Shown here: piece after piece, positions 51,917-61,376 of the stretch
How positions within the stretch are numbered: position 1 is the stretch's first letter
Layout of the letters: every line of letters starts with the position of its first letter
Assembly (NCBI RefSeq): GCF_008629675.1
Contig: NZ_VWOX01000012.1
Coordinates: forward strand, 1-64,000
Source: Roseiconus nitratireducens
GTDB taxonomy: Bacteria > Planctomycetota > Planctomycetia > Pirellulales > Pirellulaceae
Length of the DNA: 64,000 bases
Direction of reading: 5' to 3'
Position numbers and translations under genes: made by a program
Notes under the pieces: model-generated
What the model was told of the DNA's origin: nothing
The model's database searches: none
The model's input: the letters and a program-made list of their open reading frames with translations, nothing else

Positions 51917-54121
51917 TTGAAGTTTCAACCGTTTTCCGTTTCCTGCGTCACCTGCGGCAGCCGCCTTCGCGTTGGGCGTCCCGAGTTGGTCGACAACATC
52001 GTGGCATGCCCCAAGTGCCATTCGATGGTCCAACTGACGCGTCCGACGGAACCGGCCCCCAAAAACGCACCGGCGGATCCACAGCAGCCGCCGGTTCACC
52101 AGAATGTCGCTCTCGGCCGGGACCGCGTTGATAGCGCGGCGGTCACCGAGGATTCGATCGGACAACTGCCATCCGGTGAGCACCTCACCGGCGGGACATC
52201 GCCGGGCCGGCCGGAAGCCCCCGTGGTCGCACCGCCACCGGTCGCGACCGCTGCCCCCCACGAATCAACCGATCACGAATCGACCGACCACGAATCAACC
52301 GACAAGGAGCCTTCCGCCGCAGGGCTTCCTGGCGACGCGAATCAGGACGCCGGCGTGCCCCGCGACTGGCACAGTGAAAAGGCGGCCAAGTCACGACGCT
52401 GGGCGGCTGTCGTCGCGGTCACGCTGGCCAGCATTCTGTCGGCGACGATCCTGTTCGGCGTGCTGACCCGAGACCGCACCCCGGCACCGATCACCCAAGC
52501 CGCTCCTGACGTCGCCGAATCGGTCCCAGGAGCCGGCGACGTTGACCCGGCGGAAGCGGATGTCGACCCGTCTGAATCGAATGTTTCCGACGCCAGCGAT
52601 TCAGGCGACGATGATGCTGCGGTGCCGGCATCCGAGTCGCCTTCCCAGGAAACTGCCGACGAAACCGGAGCAAGCCAGGATGCGGATGCCCAACCGGTGG
52701 CGTCGTCCGAATCCGATGACAACGCCGCCGAAACAAATGAGTCGCCGACCGCACCCGGAAAAGATCCGGAGCAGGCTCCCGCGGAAAGTGGTCCGCGACT
52801 GCCCGAAGGGTTGCTGGGCGATAATCCGCTGGCCGGTATCCCCGGCTTGGAAGGCTCACCGCTGGATGCCGGCGAGCAGCCGGACGATGATTCCGCAACG
52901 ATGAAGGAATTGCCCGACGACCTGCGCCAGATCTTCTCCACACTGGATCTCGGCCAGCCCCAAGTTGCGCCGACCGAACAAGCACCGCCCTCGATCGACC
53001 AAATGGATTTGGAGCGTGCCGCGACCAGCGACGTCACACCCGAGGTGGCGGTCCAAGGGATCGATCCGATCAATATGCGGCAAGCCCTCGGCATCAGCGT
53101 GGCGTTCGATGCCGGCAACGAAGCCGGTTACCCGCTGAATGATTTGACGCTGGTACTGGGCCAGGTTTCCGGGGCGCCCATCGAACTGCAATGGGTCTCT
53201 TTTGACATCGTCGGTTTTCCAATTTCCAAACCGGTCCAGTTGCCCCGCGGTTGGCTCAGCGTGGAAGAGATCTTGACGGCGCTGTGCGATTCCATCGGCG
53301 CAACGTTCGAAAAGCGAGCCGGGTCGATCGTGCTGCGGCCAAGTGACGCGGCGTTGTCCCAAGCGGTCGGCGAGATCCTGGATTTCTCCGACCTTGGCGA
53401 TCAGGCGGAATCTGCGGTGACCGTTGCGCGAACCTTGTTGGGACAAGGCGACGAAGGTGATCCGTCCGCGGTGAATGTGCCGGCGGAGACGGGACCGCAA
53501 CAGTTGGCGGTGCTGGTGTGTGACGCGATCCGCCGTGCACGCCGAGCCCCTGGGAAACTGCCCGACCCGATTTTCTTTCGCTGGGCGGGCACTTACGAAC
53601 AACAGGTTGATGCGTGGCCGCTGCTGGCCGGGGGCGTTTCCGGGCCGCAGCGTTTGCAACCGGTCACGTTGGCTTCCCTGATCCGACAGACGGCGCGGCT
53701 GAATTCGGCCACCTGTTTTGTGAATTGGCAGGACCTGGCATTTCAGCAGCGGGGGCCAACCGACAAGGTGATGCCACGCACCGGCGACACGGTGTCGGCG
53801 GCCGACGCGTTCGACCAGGCATTCGAGCACACGTCTTTGCGGGTCCGTACGGTCGACGACGGACACTGGTGGGTCGGATCGGATGCCTCTTTCGACCGGT
53901 TTCCCGTCGTGGTCTGGTTCCCGCAAGCCGCGGACCCCGCACGCATGGCGGGCCAAATCGGAGCGATCCTGCAACAGGCGGGGACCGAACAGGGGCCGGT
54001 CGGCGGCGTGACGATCGATCCGGCCAGCGGCCGCTGCATCGCGGTGATACCTCGCTTCCTGCTGCGACAATTACCCCGCTTGCTGCAAACGCCTCCGGAG
54101 GAGCAAATCGGGCAAAATTGA
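51917..54121 (+). CDS. Zinc-ribbon, single-TM protein with long secreted part
   Basis: 734 aa, TTG start at 51917. An N-terminal zinc ribbon (CVTCGSRL and CPKCHSMV, Cys pairs about 20 apart) is followed by a Pro-rich linker with a triple HESTD pentapeptide (15-bp repeats at about 52260-52304) and a TM (WAAVVAVTLASILSATILFGVL). Beyond it lies a very acidic Ser/Asp/Ala linker of about 180 residues. The C-terminal 350 residues look folded, with two similar modules (QPVQLPRGWLSVEEILTALC and LQPVTLASLIRQTARLNSA) reminiscent of secretin/STN-like beta-alpha units. Function unknown. Confidence 0.75.
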   Translation: MKFQPFSVSCVTCGSRLRVGRPELVDNIVACPKCHSMVQLTRPTEPAPKNAPADPQQPPVHQNVALGRDRVDSAAVTEDSIGQLPSGEHLTGGTSPGRPEAPVVAPPPVATAAPHESTDHESTDHESTDKEPSAAGLPGDANQDAGVPRDWHSEKAAKSRRWAAVVAVTLASILSATILFGVLTRDRTPAPITQAAPDVAESVPGAGDVDPAEADVDPSESNVSDASDSGDDDAAVPASESPSQETADETGASQDADAQPVASSESDDNAAETNESPTAPGKDPEQAPAESGPRLPEGLLGDNPLAGIPGLEGSPLDAGEQPDDDSATMKELPDDLRQIFSTLDLGQPQVAPTEQAPPSIDQMDLERAATSDVTPEVAVQGIDPINMRQALGISVAFDAGNEAGYPLNDLTLVLGQVSGAPIELQWVSFDIVGFPISKPVQLPRGWLSVEEILTALCDSIGATFEKRAGSIVLRPSDAALSQAVGEILDFSDLGDQAESAVTVARTLLGQGDEGDPSAVNVPAETGPQQLAVLVCDAIRRARRAPGKLPDPIFFRWAGTYEQQVDAWPLLAGGVSGPQRLQPVTLASLIRQTARLNSATCFVNWQDLAFQQRGPTDKVMPRTGDTVSAADAFDQAFEHTSLRVRTVDDGHWWVGSDASFDRFPVVVWFPQAADPARMAGQIGAILQQAGTEQGPVGGVTIDPASGRCIAVIPRFLLRQLPRLLQTPPEEQIGQN

Positions 54122-54392
54122 TGGCACCTTTTCACCGACGTGTCGGTCCCCACCGGCAATCCGACATTTATCCGTTGAAGGGTCTTCGGTGTGCTACGGT
54201 TCCGATGTGCGGCGGATGGATCCGCGAGAACGCGGATTCACAACGACACGGAAGCGCGAGGGGGCGGACGCGCGACGCGTCGATTGAATATCGGCGCAAC
54301 TGTTGCATCTGAGAAAATCCGCACTAGCGACACACTGCCAAACTGACGACCAGGCTCGATTCCGGCCACTCGTTCTACCCGCATCGTCTGAA

Positions 54393-54863
54393 ATGAAATA
54401 CCTCGTCCCCATCACACTGATCGCGTTCGGATGCATCGGTCTTCTGATCGTCTCCTCCGACCTGACATCCTTCACCGAACCCGGATCACAGGGTGCGGGC
54501 AGCGAAACGACGTTTTCCGGATCGGGTCCCGTCGACGGACTGGTGTTGATGAAATTTGGCGCCCCCTGGTGCCCTCCCTGTCGGATGATCGACGAAGAAT
54601 TGAAGGAACTCGCACACTCCAACTTTCCAGCCCGGATCGAGAAAATCAATGTCGACCAGCGTCCGGATTTGGCAGCCCGCTACCAGGTCAATAGCATCCC
54701 GCGATTGATCCTGATGCATCACGGCCGCGTCATCGGAGACGAAGTCGGGTTCATGTCGGCCGAGCAGCTGACGGCCTGGGTCGGCGAAAACACGACCGAT
54801 GAAATGCTGGCCGCCGAACCGGCGCCTCCGCCGGGACCGAAGGCCAACCCGTTCGTCGAATGA
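54393..54863 (+). CDS. Membrane-anchored thioredoxin family protein
   Basis: 156 aa from the ATG at 54393. N-terminal signal anchor (YLVPITLIAFGCIGLLIV), then a thioredoxin fold with active site WCPPC in LMKFGAPWCPPCRM, INVDQRPDLAARYQV and the cis-Pro in SIPRLIL. The Pro-Pro between the cysteines differs from the usual Gly-Pro and is found in some periplasmic thioredoxins. The C-terminal tail is Pro-rich. Likely redox partner for envelope proteins such as the Cys-rich wall protein, which is only an inference. Confidence 0.87.
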   Translation: MKYLVPITLIAFGCIGLLIVSSDLTSFTEPGSQGAGSETTFSGSGPVDGLVLMKFGAPWCPPCRMIDEELKELAHSNFPARIEKINVDQRPDLAARYQVNSIPRLILMHHGRVIGDEVGFMSAEQLTAWVGENTTDEMLAAEPAPPPGPKANPFVE

Positions 54864-54892
54864 TGCTTTCGCCCGTCAATCTTTGATGGAGA

Positions 54893-55048
54893 ACCGCCGA
54901 CGACGCCGGTCAATCTGGTGCGGAGGACCGCCGACGACGCCGGTCAATCTCGTGCGGAGGACCGCCGACGACGCCGGTCAATCTCGTGCGGAGGACCGCC
55001 GACGACGCCGGTCAATCTCGTGCGGAGGACCGCCGACGACGCCGGTCC
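54893..55048. repeat. 34-bp tandem repeat, five copies
   Basis: ACCGCCGACGACGCCGGTC occurs at 54893, 54927, 54961, 54995 and 55029, a constant 34-bp period, joined by AATCT(G/C)GTGCGGAGG. GACCG and CGGTC in each unit can pair. The array fills the gap between the thioredoxin and glycosyltransferase genes and has no spacers. Confidence 0.92.
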
Positions 55049-55124
55049 TGGGCTTGCTAAGGGAGCCCAATACGCTGAAACTCTTGCGATGTCATCCTAG
55101 CAGGCGTTTCAGCGGATCCTTCGT

Positions 55125-56321
55125 ATGCCAGATTTCTACCAGCATGAATTGATCACGACGATCCATGACCTGCAGACCGGAAAGCTGGAACAGCTGGAGG
55201 ACATGCTGCGGACCGCCACCCAGCAAAGCAAGATTGGGCTGGTGTTGCCGGTCACGGCCGCGGACATGCGTGCCGATCCGTTCGTCAGGATCCTTCACGA
55301 ACTTCAACACGCCGACTACATCGACACGATCGTCGTGACCCTGGGCGTGGCCCCCAGTGAAGCGGACTACCAGGAAACAAAGTCCAAGACCGCGATGCTG
55401 GGTGACCGCTGTCGTGTCCTGTGGACCGACGGCCCCCAAATCCAGTCGCTGTACAACGAGCTGATCCATGCCGGGATCCCGGTTTCCACGGCCGGGAAGG
55501 GACGCAGCGTGTGGACCGCCTTTGGTTACCTGCTGGCCGACCCGACGATCGATGTGTTCGTGTTGCACGACTGTGACATCGTGGACTACGACCGGTTCCT
55601 GTTGGCCCGGCTCTGCCTGCCCATGGTCCACCCGGCGTTGGACTTTGAATTCTGCAAAGCCTATTACGCCCGGGTGACGGACCGGATGCACGGCCGCGTC
55701 GTCCGGCTGTTGGTGTTTCCGTTGCTGCGGGCGCTACAGCAGCTGTACCCCGACAGCCGCTTCGTCCAGTTCTTGGCCAATTTCCGCTACCCGCTTTCGG
55801 GCGAATTCTCATTGACGCGGAACCTGGCCCGAACCAATCGGATCCCCAGCGACTGGGGATTGGAAGTGGGCACGCTGGCCGAGGTCTTTCGCAACACATC
55901 GCACAAACGAGTTTGCCAGGCGGACCTCTGTCGCTTGTACGAACACAAACACCAATCCGCTTCTCTGGACAACAAGCAGGGCGGGTTGATGAAGATGGCG
56001 ATCGATATCCTGACGACGATCTACCGAACACTGGCCAGCCAGGGAGTGGTGCTCAGCCAGGACGCTTTCATCACCCTTCGCAGCCTGTACCTCAGAACGG
56101 CCCAGAACTGCATCCGCCAGTACGCCGCCGACGCCCGAGTGAACGGACTAAACTACGATCGGCACGGCGAAGAAACCATGATCGACGCCTTCGCCAGTTG
56201 CGTCACGACTTCGGCCGAGATGTTTCGCGCCGATCCCAACGGTGCCGAGGCGATTCCCAATTGGACACGGGTTCGCGCCGCCTTTCCCGATTTTGCCGAT
56301 CGGCTGCGGGATTCGACCTGA
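55125..56321 (+). CDS. Glucosyl-3-phosphoglycerate synthase-like glycosyltransferase (GT81 type)
   Basis: 398 aa from the ATG at 55125. GT-A glycosyltransferase with KIGLVLPVTAADM at the nucleotide site, GKGRSVWTAFGYLLAD, the metal motif in VLHDCDIVDYDR and RYPLSGEFSLTRNLA. C-terminal helices include DWGLEVGTLAEVFR and RVCQADLCRLYEHKHQ. This pattern fits GpgS, which makes glucosyl-3-phosphoglycerate for the compatible solutes glucosylglycerate or mannosylglucosylglycerate. No phosphatase partner is adjacent, so the mannosyl-3-phosphoglycerate branch cannot be excluded. Confidence 0.75.
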   Translation: MPDFYQHELITTIHDLQTGKLEQLEDMLRTATQQSKIGLVLPVTAADMRADPFVRILHELQHADYIDTIVVTLGVAPSEADYQETKSKTAMLGDRCRVLWTDGPQIQSLYNELIHAGIPVSTAGKGRSVWTAFGYLLADPTIDVFVLHDCDIVDYDRFLLARLCLPMVHPALDFEFCKAYYARVTDRMHGRVVRLLVFPLLRALQQLYPDSRFVQFLANFRYPLSGEFSLTRNLARTNRIPSDWGLEVGTLAEVFRNTSHKRVCQADLCRLYEHKHQSASLDNKQGGLMKMAIDILTTIYRTLASQGVVLSQDAFITLRSLYLRTAQNCIRQYAADARVNGLNYDRHGEETMIDAFASCVTTSAEMFRADPNGAEAIPNWTRVRAAFPDFADRLRDST

Positions 56322-56501
56322 TGGATTCTTGTTTCGCCTCCACGGTCATCCAAATCGATTGGACAACCGGGATTTGGCGGGGAAAATAGATTGGTTGCTT
56401 CCCCTGGATCCGGACGGCCCCATCGTTCGGATTCGGACGATCTGTCGACGGACATTCCGCTCCGCCCTCCCCTCGCTCACCTGAGATCTTTTCGCACGCA
56501 C

Positions 56502-57308
56502 ATGCCGATCCAAATCAAATGCCAATGCGGCAAGGCGCTGGCCGTCAAAGACCAATTCGCGGGGAAGGCGGTCAAATGCCCGGCCTGCGGGAAACCGATT
56601 CGTGTGCCCGTCGGTGGGGGCGCAGCGGCGTCCGGTTCCGCGGGCGCCGGGCGTCCGGCCCCGGCGGCCCAGCCGGTCGGGCAACCGAACGCCGGGGACC
56701 CGCTGAATGACCTGTTCGACGAAGAAGGATTCGGCAGCAACATCGCGGCCGTTTGCCCGTCGTGTCGCGCGGAAATGCCCGCCGACGCCGTCCTGTGCAC
56801 CAAATGTGGATTCAACAAAGCCACGGGCCAGAAAATGACCGGGCACTTGACCCCCGGTGTTGATATCTCCTCGGGAACCTTGGCCCTGCAAAAGGCCGCC
56901 GACGACATGCGCGCCGCCGACAAGATGCAGCGTGACATGACCGAGCGGGCGGGCATGCCGTGGTGGATGCTGGGGCTGATCTTGTTTGTGTTGGGAAGCG
57001 CCACCGCATTGGCGGTGATGGCCGTGATGTCGGCCAACCGCGTCACCGGCGAAAGCAATTTCAATGCGATGCGGACGTTCTTGCAATTGTCTGGCACCGC
57101 CTGTGGCCTGGTCGCCTTTGGCGCCTTCATGAAACTGGTTGTCCAGGCTTTTCGCGAAGACCGCACCAAAGGCTTTCTCAGCTTGACGGTGGTGTACTTG
57201 CTCGTGTTCGTCTTTCAAAAACCCAAAGGCCGCATCGGCGCCTTCCTGGTCATGTTGATCCTGGGCGGCATCTCGGGAGCGCTGTTCGCGCAAAGCCAGA
57301 ATTCTTAA
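56502..57308 (+). CDS. Zinc-ribbon multi-TM protein of unknown function
   Basis: 268 aa from the ATG at 56502. The N-terminal ribbon is MPIQIKCQCGKALAVKDQFA followed by CPACGKPIRV, and a second, CPSCRAEMPADAVLCTKCGF, lies at about 86-105. C-terminal TM helices: MLGLILFVLGSATALAVMAV, LQLSGTACGLVAFGAFMKLV, LSLTVVYLLVFVFQ and FLVMLILGGISGALFA. Planctomycetes encode many such ribbon-plus-TM proteins. Role unknown, possibly membrane-associated nucleic-acid or protein sensing. Confidence 0.78.
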   Translation: MPIQIKCQCGKALAVKDQFAGKAVKCPACGKPIRVPVGGGAAASGSAGAGRPAPAAQPVGQPNAGDPLNDLFDEEGFGSNIAAVCPSCRAEMPADAVLCTKCGFNKATGQKMTGHLTPGVDISSGTLALQKAADDMRAADKMQRDMTERAGMPWWMLGLILFVLGSATALAVMAVMSANRVTGESNFNAMRTFLQLSGTACGLVAFGAFMKLVVQAFREDRTKGFLSLTVVYLLVFVFQKPKGRIGAFLVMLILGGISGALFAQSQNS

Positions 57309-57645
57309 CCGTCGTCGCCCGCGTCAGGGCGGCGGGCGCCGCACGCTTGGCCGGACGGGTTATCATGGGCGATCACGTCGCAGGCGGGCGACCGCGGACA
57401 CGCGGTTCCGCTGGAGCCTCCCCCCTGCTCTGCCTGTTCAGGGCTGCCTGGTCGAACCGGCCCGGTCAGGTCCACCTGGCTAATTCTGCCTGCGCGACCT
57501 GGCAAGATCTGCCGCCCGACTCTTCCCCAGCACCGCCTCATTCCAAGTCGCCATGATTCGCTTCCTGCGCCCGTCCACGTTGATCCGAACCGGTTCCCCG
57601 ATACGGCCAAACGTTTCCAAGCTTCCCTGCCTCGCGACTCGTGCC
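57309..57645. other. Intergenic region before the sulfatase
   Basis: 337 bp. No gene, repeat or clear promoter seen. The last 93 bp are in frame with the sulfatase and would be coding if the ATG at 57553 is the true start. Confidence 0.4.
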
Positions 57646-59451
57646 ATGCGTGCCAACGTGCAGAACCGTTTCCGATGGTTCTTACTGATGTTGTCCATGG
57701 TTGCCGCGACGGGACTCTTGGCCGCCGACAACGGGGACCGTCCCGAGCGGCCCAACGTGGTGATCGTCATCACCGATGACCAGGGGTACGGGGACCTGAG
57801 CTGCCTGGGAAACCCGCGGCTGAAAACCCCCAATATCGACGCGGTACATGACCAGTCCGTTCGCTTGACGGACTACCACGTCGCTCCGACCTGCTCGCCG
57901 ACCCGCTCCGCGTTTCTAACCGGCCACTGGACCAATCGCACCGGGGTGTGGCACACGATCATGGGACGATCGATGTTGCGCGAGAATGAAGTCACCATGG
58001 GAGATGTGTTCACCGCCGGTGGCTACCTAACAGCGATGTTCGGCAAGTGGCATCTCGGTGACAACTATCCTTACCGGCCTGAAGATCGCGGGTTTGGCGA
58101 AGTGATGCGGCATGGCGGCGGTGGCGTCGGACAGACGCCGGACCACTGGGACAACGCCTATTTTGACGGCGCCTACTGGCACAACAGCAAAGTGACGCCG
58201 GTCGAAGGGTTTTGCACCGACGTCTTTTTCGATTACGCCAAACGGTTCATTCGCAAACAAGCCGCCGCGCAACAACCGTTTCTGGCGTACATCGCCACCA
58301 ACGCACCGCACGGCCCGATGCATTGTCCTCCGGAATTCAGCAAACCCTATGCGGACCTGGGGGACAAGCTGGCCAACTTCTACGGCATGATCGCGAACAT
58401 CGATCAGAACGTCGGACAGTTGGAAGATTTGTTGACGGAATTGGGGATCCGCGAAAACACGATCTTGATCTTCACAACGGATAACGGAACGTCCAGCGGC
58501 GACCAGGTCTTCAACGCGGGGATGCGTGGCAAGAAAGGCAGCTTTTATGACGGCGGACACCGCGTCCCGTTCTTCATCCGCTGGCCGGCCGCGGAGCTGC
58601 AAGGCGGACGCGACATCAACACGTTGACCGGTTACACCGACGTTCTGCCCACTTTGATCTCGCTGTGTCGCATCGCGCCGCCGGAGGACGTGGTGTTCGA
58701 CGGCGTCGACCTGTCACCACTACTGTTTGAGAACGCCGACGCGTGGCCCGATCGGATCCTGGTCACCGACTCCCAGCGGGTCAAGGATCCGATCAAATGG
58801 AAAAGTTCCGCCGTGATGACGGACCGCTGGCGGTTGTGCAACGGGAAGGAGCTGTACGAGATCGAACTGGACCCGGGGCAGCGGACCGATGTTGCCGCAA
58901 AACACCCCGAGGTCGTTCAGCGACTGCGGGCGTTTTACGAAGCTTGGTGGAAGGAACTGGAACCGACATTTGCGCAATCCACCGCGATCCATTTGGGGAA
59001 TCCCGCCGAGAATCCCAGCCGGCTGACCAGCCATGATTGGATCACCACGCGGATGACGCCGTGGAACCAAAGCCAGGTGCGGGCCGCGATGAACGGCCCG
59101 GCGAACACGGGCTTCTGGAACGTCAAGGTCACACGCCCCGGGCATTACCAGGTGCGGCTGCGAAGATGGCCCAAGGAAACCGATCAGCCGATTGCCACCG
59201 CACTTCCCCCCGGGGACCCCGTCCCTGGCCAACGGGCCTTTCGGGAAACACCGGGCAAAGCCATCACCCCCGTCAAAGCGACGTTGCAGATCGGTGAGGC
59301 GACGCGAACACAATCGGTCCCCGACGGCGCCAAAGAGGTCGTCTTTGACCTGGACCTGCAGCCGCAGACGACCACGCTGTCGGCGACGTTCCAGACCGAC
59401 GATGGCCAGGTTTACGGAGCCTACTACGCCTACGTCGAGTACATCCCCTGA
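57646..59451 (+). CDS. Secreted arylsulfatase
   Basis: 601 aa from the ATG at 57646, just before a signal peptide (FRWFLLMLSMVAATGLLAA). An ATG at 57553 would add 31 residues. Alkaline-phosphatase-fold sulfatase: VVIVITDDQGYGDLSCLGNP binds Ca, and CSPTR (Cys83) is converted to formylglycine. Also FGKWHLGDNYPYRPEDRGF, ATNAPHGPMHCP and FTTDNGTSSG. After the sulfatase domain, about 130 C-terminal residues form a beta-rich module (NVKVTRPGHYQVRLRRWP) not found in short sulfatases. Desulfates algal or other polysaccharides, a trait enriched in marine planctomycetes. Confidence 0.93.
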   Translation: MRANVQNRFRWFLLMLSMVAATGLLAADNGDRPERPNVVIVITDDQGYGDLSCLGNPRLKTPNIDAVHDQSVRLTDYHVAPTCSPTRSAFLTGHWTNRTGVWHTIMGRSMLRENEVTMGDVFTAGGYLTAMFGKWHLGDNYPYRPEDRGFGEVMRHGGGGVGQTPDHWDNAYFDGAYWHNSKVTPVEGFCTDVFFDYAKRFIRKQAAAQQPFLAYIATNAPHGPMHCPPEFSKPYADLGDKLANFYGMIANIDQNVGQLEDLLTELGIRENTILIFTTDNGTSSGDQVFNAGMRGKKGSFYDGGHRVPFFIRWPAAELQGGRDINTLTGYTDVLPTLISLCRIAPPEDVVFDGVDLSPLLFENADAWPDRILVTDSQRVKDPIKWKSSAVMTDRWRLCNGKELYEIELDPGQRTDVAAKHPEVVQRLRAFYEAWWKELEPTFAQSTAIHLGNPAENPSRLTSHDWITTRMTPWNQSQVRAAMNGPANTGFWNVKVTRPGHYQVRLRRWPKETDQPIATALPPGDPVPGQRAFRETPGKAITPVKATLQIGEATRTQSVPDGAKEVVFDLDLQPQTTTLSATFQTDDGQVYGAYYAYVEYIP

Positions 59452-59647
59452 TCCCGCCACGGCAGTCGCCGCCAGCGACATGCGGTCGCGACCAGAAACC
59501 TGTAGCGTTTGTTTTCTGCAGGCCGCCGTCGGGCAACGGCATCGACGGGGCCTGACAGTCCCTGGAGTTGCCGACTTGAGCGCTGGCGACCAAAATCAGG
59601 AGCGGCCACGCCCCGTTTTCTCATTTCCCCCACCCGGAGTCTGCAAC

Positions 59648-60847
59648 GTGCCTGGAATTCGAACCTTCCGCATCTTGATCGCCTGCCTGACGGCGCCCCT
59701 GCTGTCGGCAGCGGCGTCCGCCCACGAGGGACACACCCACCACAAACACGGCGAGCACTCCGCGGCTCAAACCGCCACCACGTTGGCCGCCGATTCCGAC
59801 ATCGGGGAAACCTTCACCAAGGATGGAAAAACCTACCGCTGGAAACACCGGGCCGACCTTGGCAAACAACCCGAGGCGATGGTCGCCGCGGCCAAAGGTG
59901 GTTTGCACAACAACGCCGATCGAGATTTGCAATCTGGCGAGGTGGTGACGGTCGTCAAGGATTACGGCTTGGTCTCGCTGGACCCCGAGCTAGGTCAGTG
60001 GAAATTGGTGGAGGACCAGGACGAACTCTTTGCCCAGGGGATGAATGCCCACGGCGCCGATTGCTTCCTCCTGAACGGCCAGTCGTATTGGGCATTCGCG
60101 TCAACGAACACGGGCGAGATCGTTGTCTCGCAGCGCGGCAAGATCGTCGCCCGATTGCGTCAGCCCAAGGGAGATGAATTCGACAACCCGACGGTCAACG
60201 CCTACTTCGCCAAGGGTGGGCGTTTCACGCCCTGCGATGTGGTCTTCCTGCCCAAGACGCAATCGCTGGTGTGCGTCATCGGTTACGCCCCCGGCGATTT
60301 TGCAATGTCCGCCAAGATCAGTGATGGCGAGTGGTCCTGGGGCGGCGCCGCCTGGGGCGGCAAGGTGAACGTCGGTGGCCCCTTCAACACCGCCCACGGC
60401 GTGCAGGTTCAGCAGATGGACGACCAGGAAATCGTCGAGATCGCTTCGCGCTCTCATGGCCGCGTCTACGGCTTCACGCCCGACGGCGCCGAAGTGCGTC
60501 TGCCGGGCACCGCCAAGGAATACTTTATCCAGCTGCCGGATCGATCCACGCCGTGCAACATTTCGCACCTGGGCGGGCAGATGTTTCTGCCGCTACTGAA
60601 CCCCCTGGCCGATACCGACGGCGTCGCTCCCGTGCTGGTGATGAAGGACGGTAAGCCCGTGGGACGTCTGATCCCCGCCAACCACGAGGGCCTGCAGTTC
60701 ATGCACCACATGCACGGCTTCTGCCCGGTGCAAGTCGGTGACACGCTGTTCGGCGTGGCGCTCTCCTGGCCCAACGGCGGCGAGAACAAAGCCGGTAAAC
60801 GCAACGACGGCCAGATCGCCATCTTCGAAGCCGTCGAAGTTCAATAG
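59648..60847 (+). CDS. Secreted protein with His-rich N-terminus, unknown function
   Basis: 399 aa, GTG start at 59648 with CGGAG upstream. Signal peptide (FRILIACLTAPLLSAAASA), then a His cluster HEGHTHHKHGEH directly at the mature N-terminus. The rest has repeated beta-rich units (LVSLDPELGQWKLVED, YWAFASTNTGEIVVSQRGK, VVFLPKTQSLVCVIGYAPG, GVQVQQMDDQEIVEIASRS), which reads like a beta-propeller. The His cluster suggests metal binding. No enzyme motif seen. Confidence 0.72.
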   Translation: MPGIRTFRILIACLTAPLLSAAASAHEGHTHHKHGEHSAAQTATTLAADSDIGETFTKDGKTYRWKHRADLGKQPEAMVAAAKGGLHNNADRDLQSGEVVTVVKDYGLVSLDPELGQWKLVEDQDELFAQGMNAHGADCFLLNGQSYWAFASTNTGEIVVSQRGKIVARLRQPKGDEFDNPTVNAYFAKGGRFTPCDVVFLPKTQSLVCVIGYAPGDFAMSAKISDGEWSWGGAAWGGKVNVGGPFNTAHGVQVQQMDDQEIVEIASRSHGRVYGFTPDGAEVRLPGTAKEYFIQLPDRSTPCNISHLGGQMFLPLLNPLADTDGVAPVLVMKDGKPVGRLIPANHEGLQFMHHMHGFCPVQVGDTLFGVALSWPNGGENKAGKRNDGQIAIFEAVEVQ

Positions 60848-60864
60848 CGAGTCGTTGACTCCAG

Positions 60865-60950
60865 CCGCGAAGCGGCGACAGCCCCCTGCCGTCGGCGCAA
60901 GCCGACGGATCCGGGTGCTAAAACACCCTCGCCGCGAAGCGGCGACAGCA
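60865..60950. repeat. Short palindromic repeats after the His-rich protein gene
   Basis: GCCGCGAAGCGGCGACAGC at 60865-60883 and again at 60932-60950, with CCGTCGGCGCAAGCCGACGG (60890-60909) between. The middle unit is the opposite-strand version of the hairpin at 1907-1926. Confidence 0.8.
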
Positions 60951-61020
60951 ATCCTCTGCAGCGATCGGCGAGCCCCCCGCGCGGCCTCGCCTACCAAGAC
61001 GGCGGCATCGCCGCCGAAGC

Positions 61021-61173
61021 TTAGCGGCGGGTCTTCTTGACCTTCGCGCCGCCCTGACGGACCTTGAACTTCGGATTGCTCTTGCAGATCACATAGACTC
61101 GGCCGCGACGCTTAACGACCTGGCAATCGGGGTGTCGGTACTTCAATGCGCCAATGCTACTGACAACTTTCAT
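61021..61173 (-). CDS. rpmJ: 50S ribosomal protein L36, zinc-free type
   Basis: 50 aa from ATG at 61173 to TAA at 61021. Reads MKVVSSIGALKYRHPDCQ, then VKRRGRVYVICKSNPKFKVR, then QGGAKVKKTRR. This matches the L36 core. The usual zinc ligands C-x2-C, C and H are reduced to two cysteines, with the final His replaced by Lys, so this is the zinc-independent (YkgO-like) form. Flanked by palindromic repeats, convergent with the His-rich protein gene and divergent from larC. Confidence 0.92.
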   Translation of the reverse strand: MKVVSSIGALKYRHPDCQVVKRRGRVYVICKSNPKFKVRQGGAKVKKTRR

Positions 61174-61376
61174 CGCAAACTCTTACCGGAGGGCGTTCCT
61201 GCGGAACGCGGTACTTTGTCACAGGTTTCGGAGACACTCCCCGGAAACGCTAATTTCGGGTCGCAGAGTATACCGGCCCACCGCTACCCTTCAACTGCAA
61301 ACCGTGACGCCGACGTCGCGTCCGAGCTTTATTTCCTGATCAGCGATCCGCTCCGTTTCTCAGCGGCCCTCACGTC

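Noticed and set aside
54893..55048. Possible CRISPR array of 34-bp repeats
   Set aside because: Repeats are head-to-tail without spacers.
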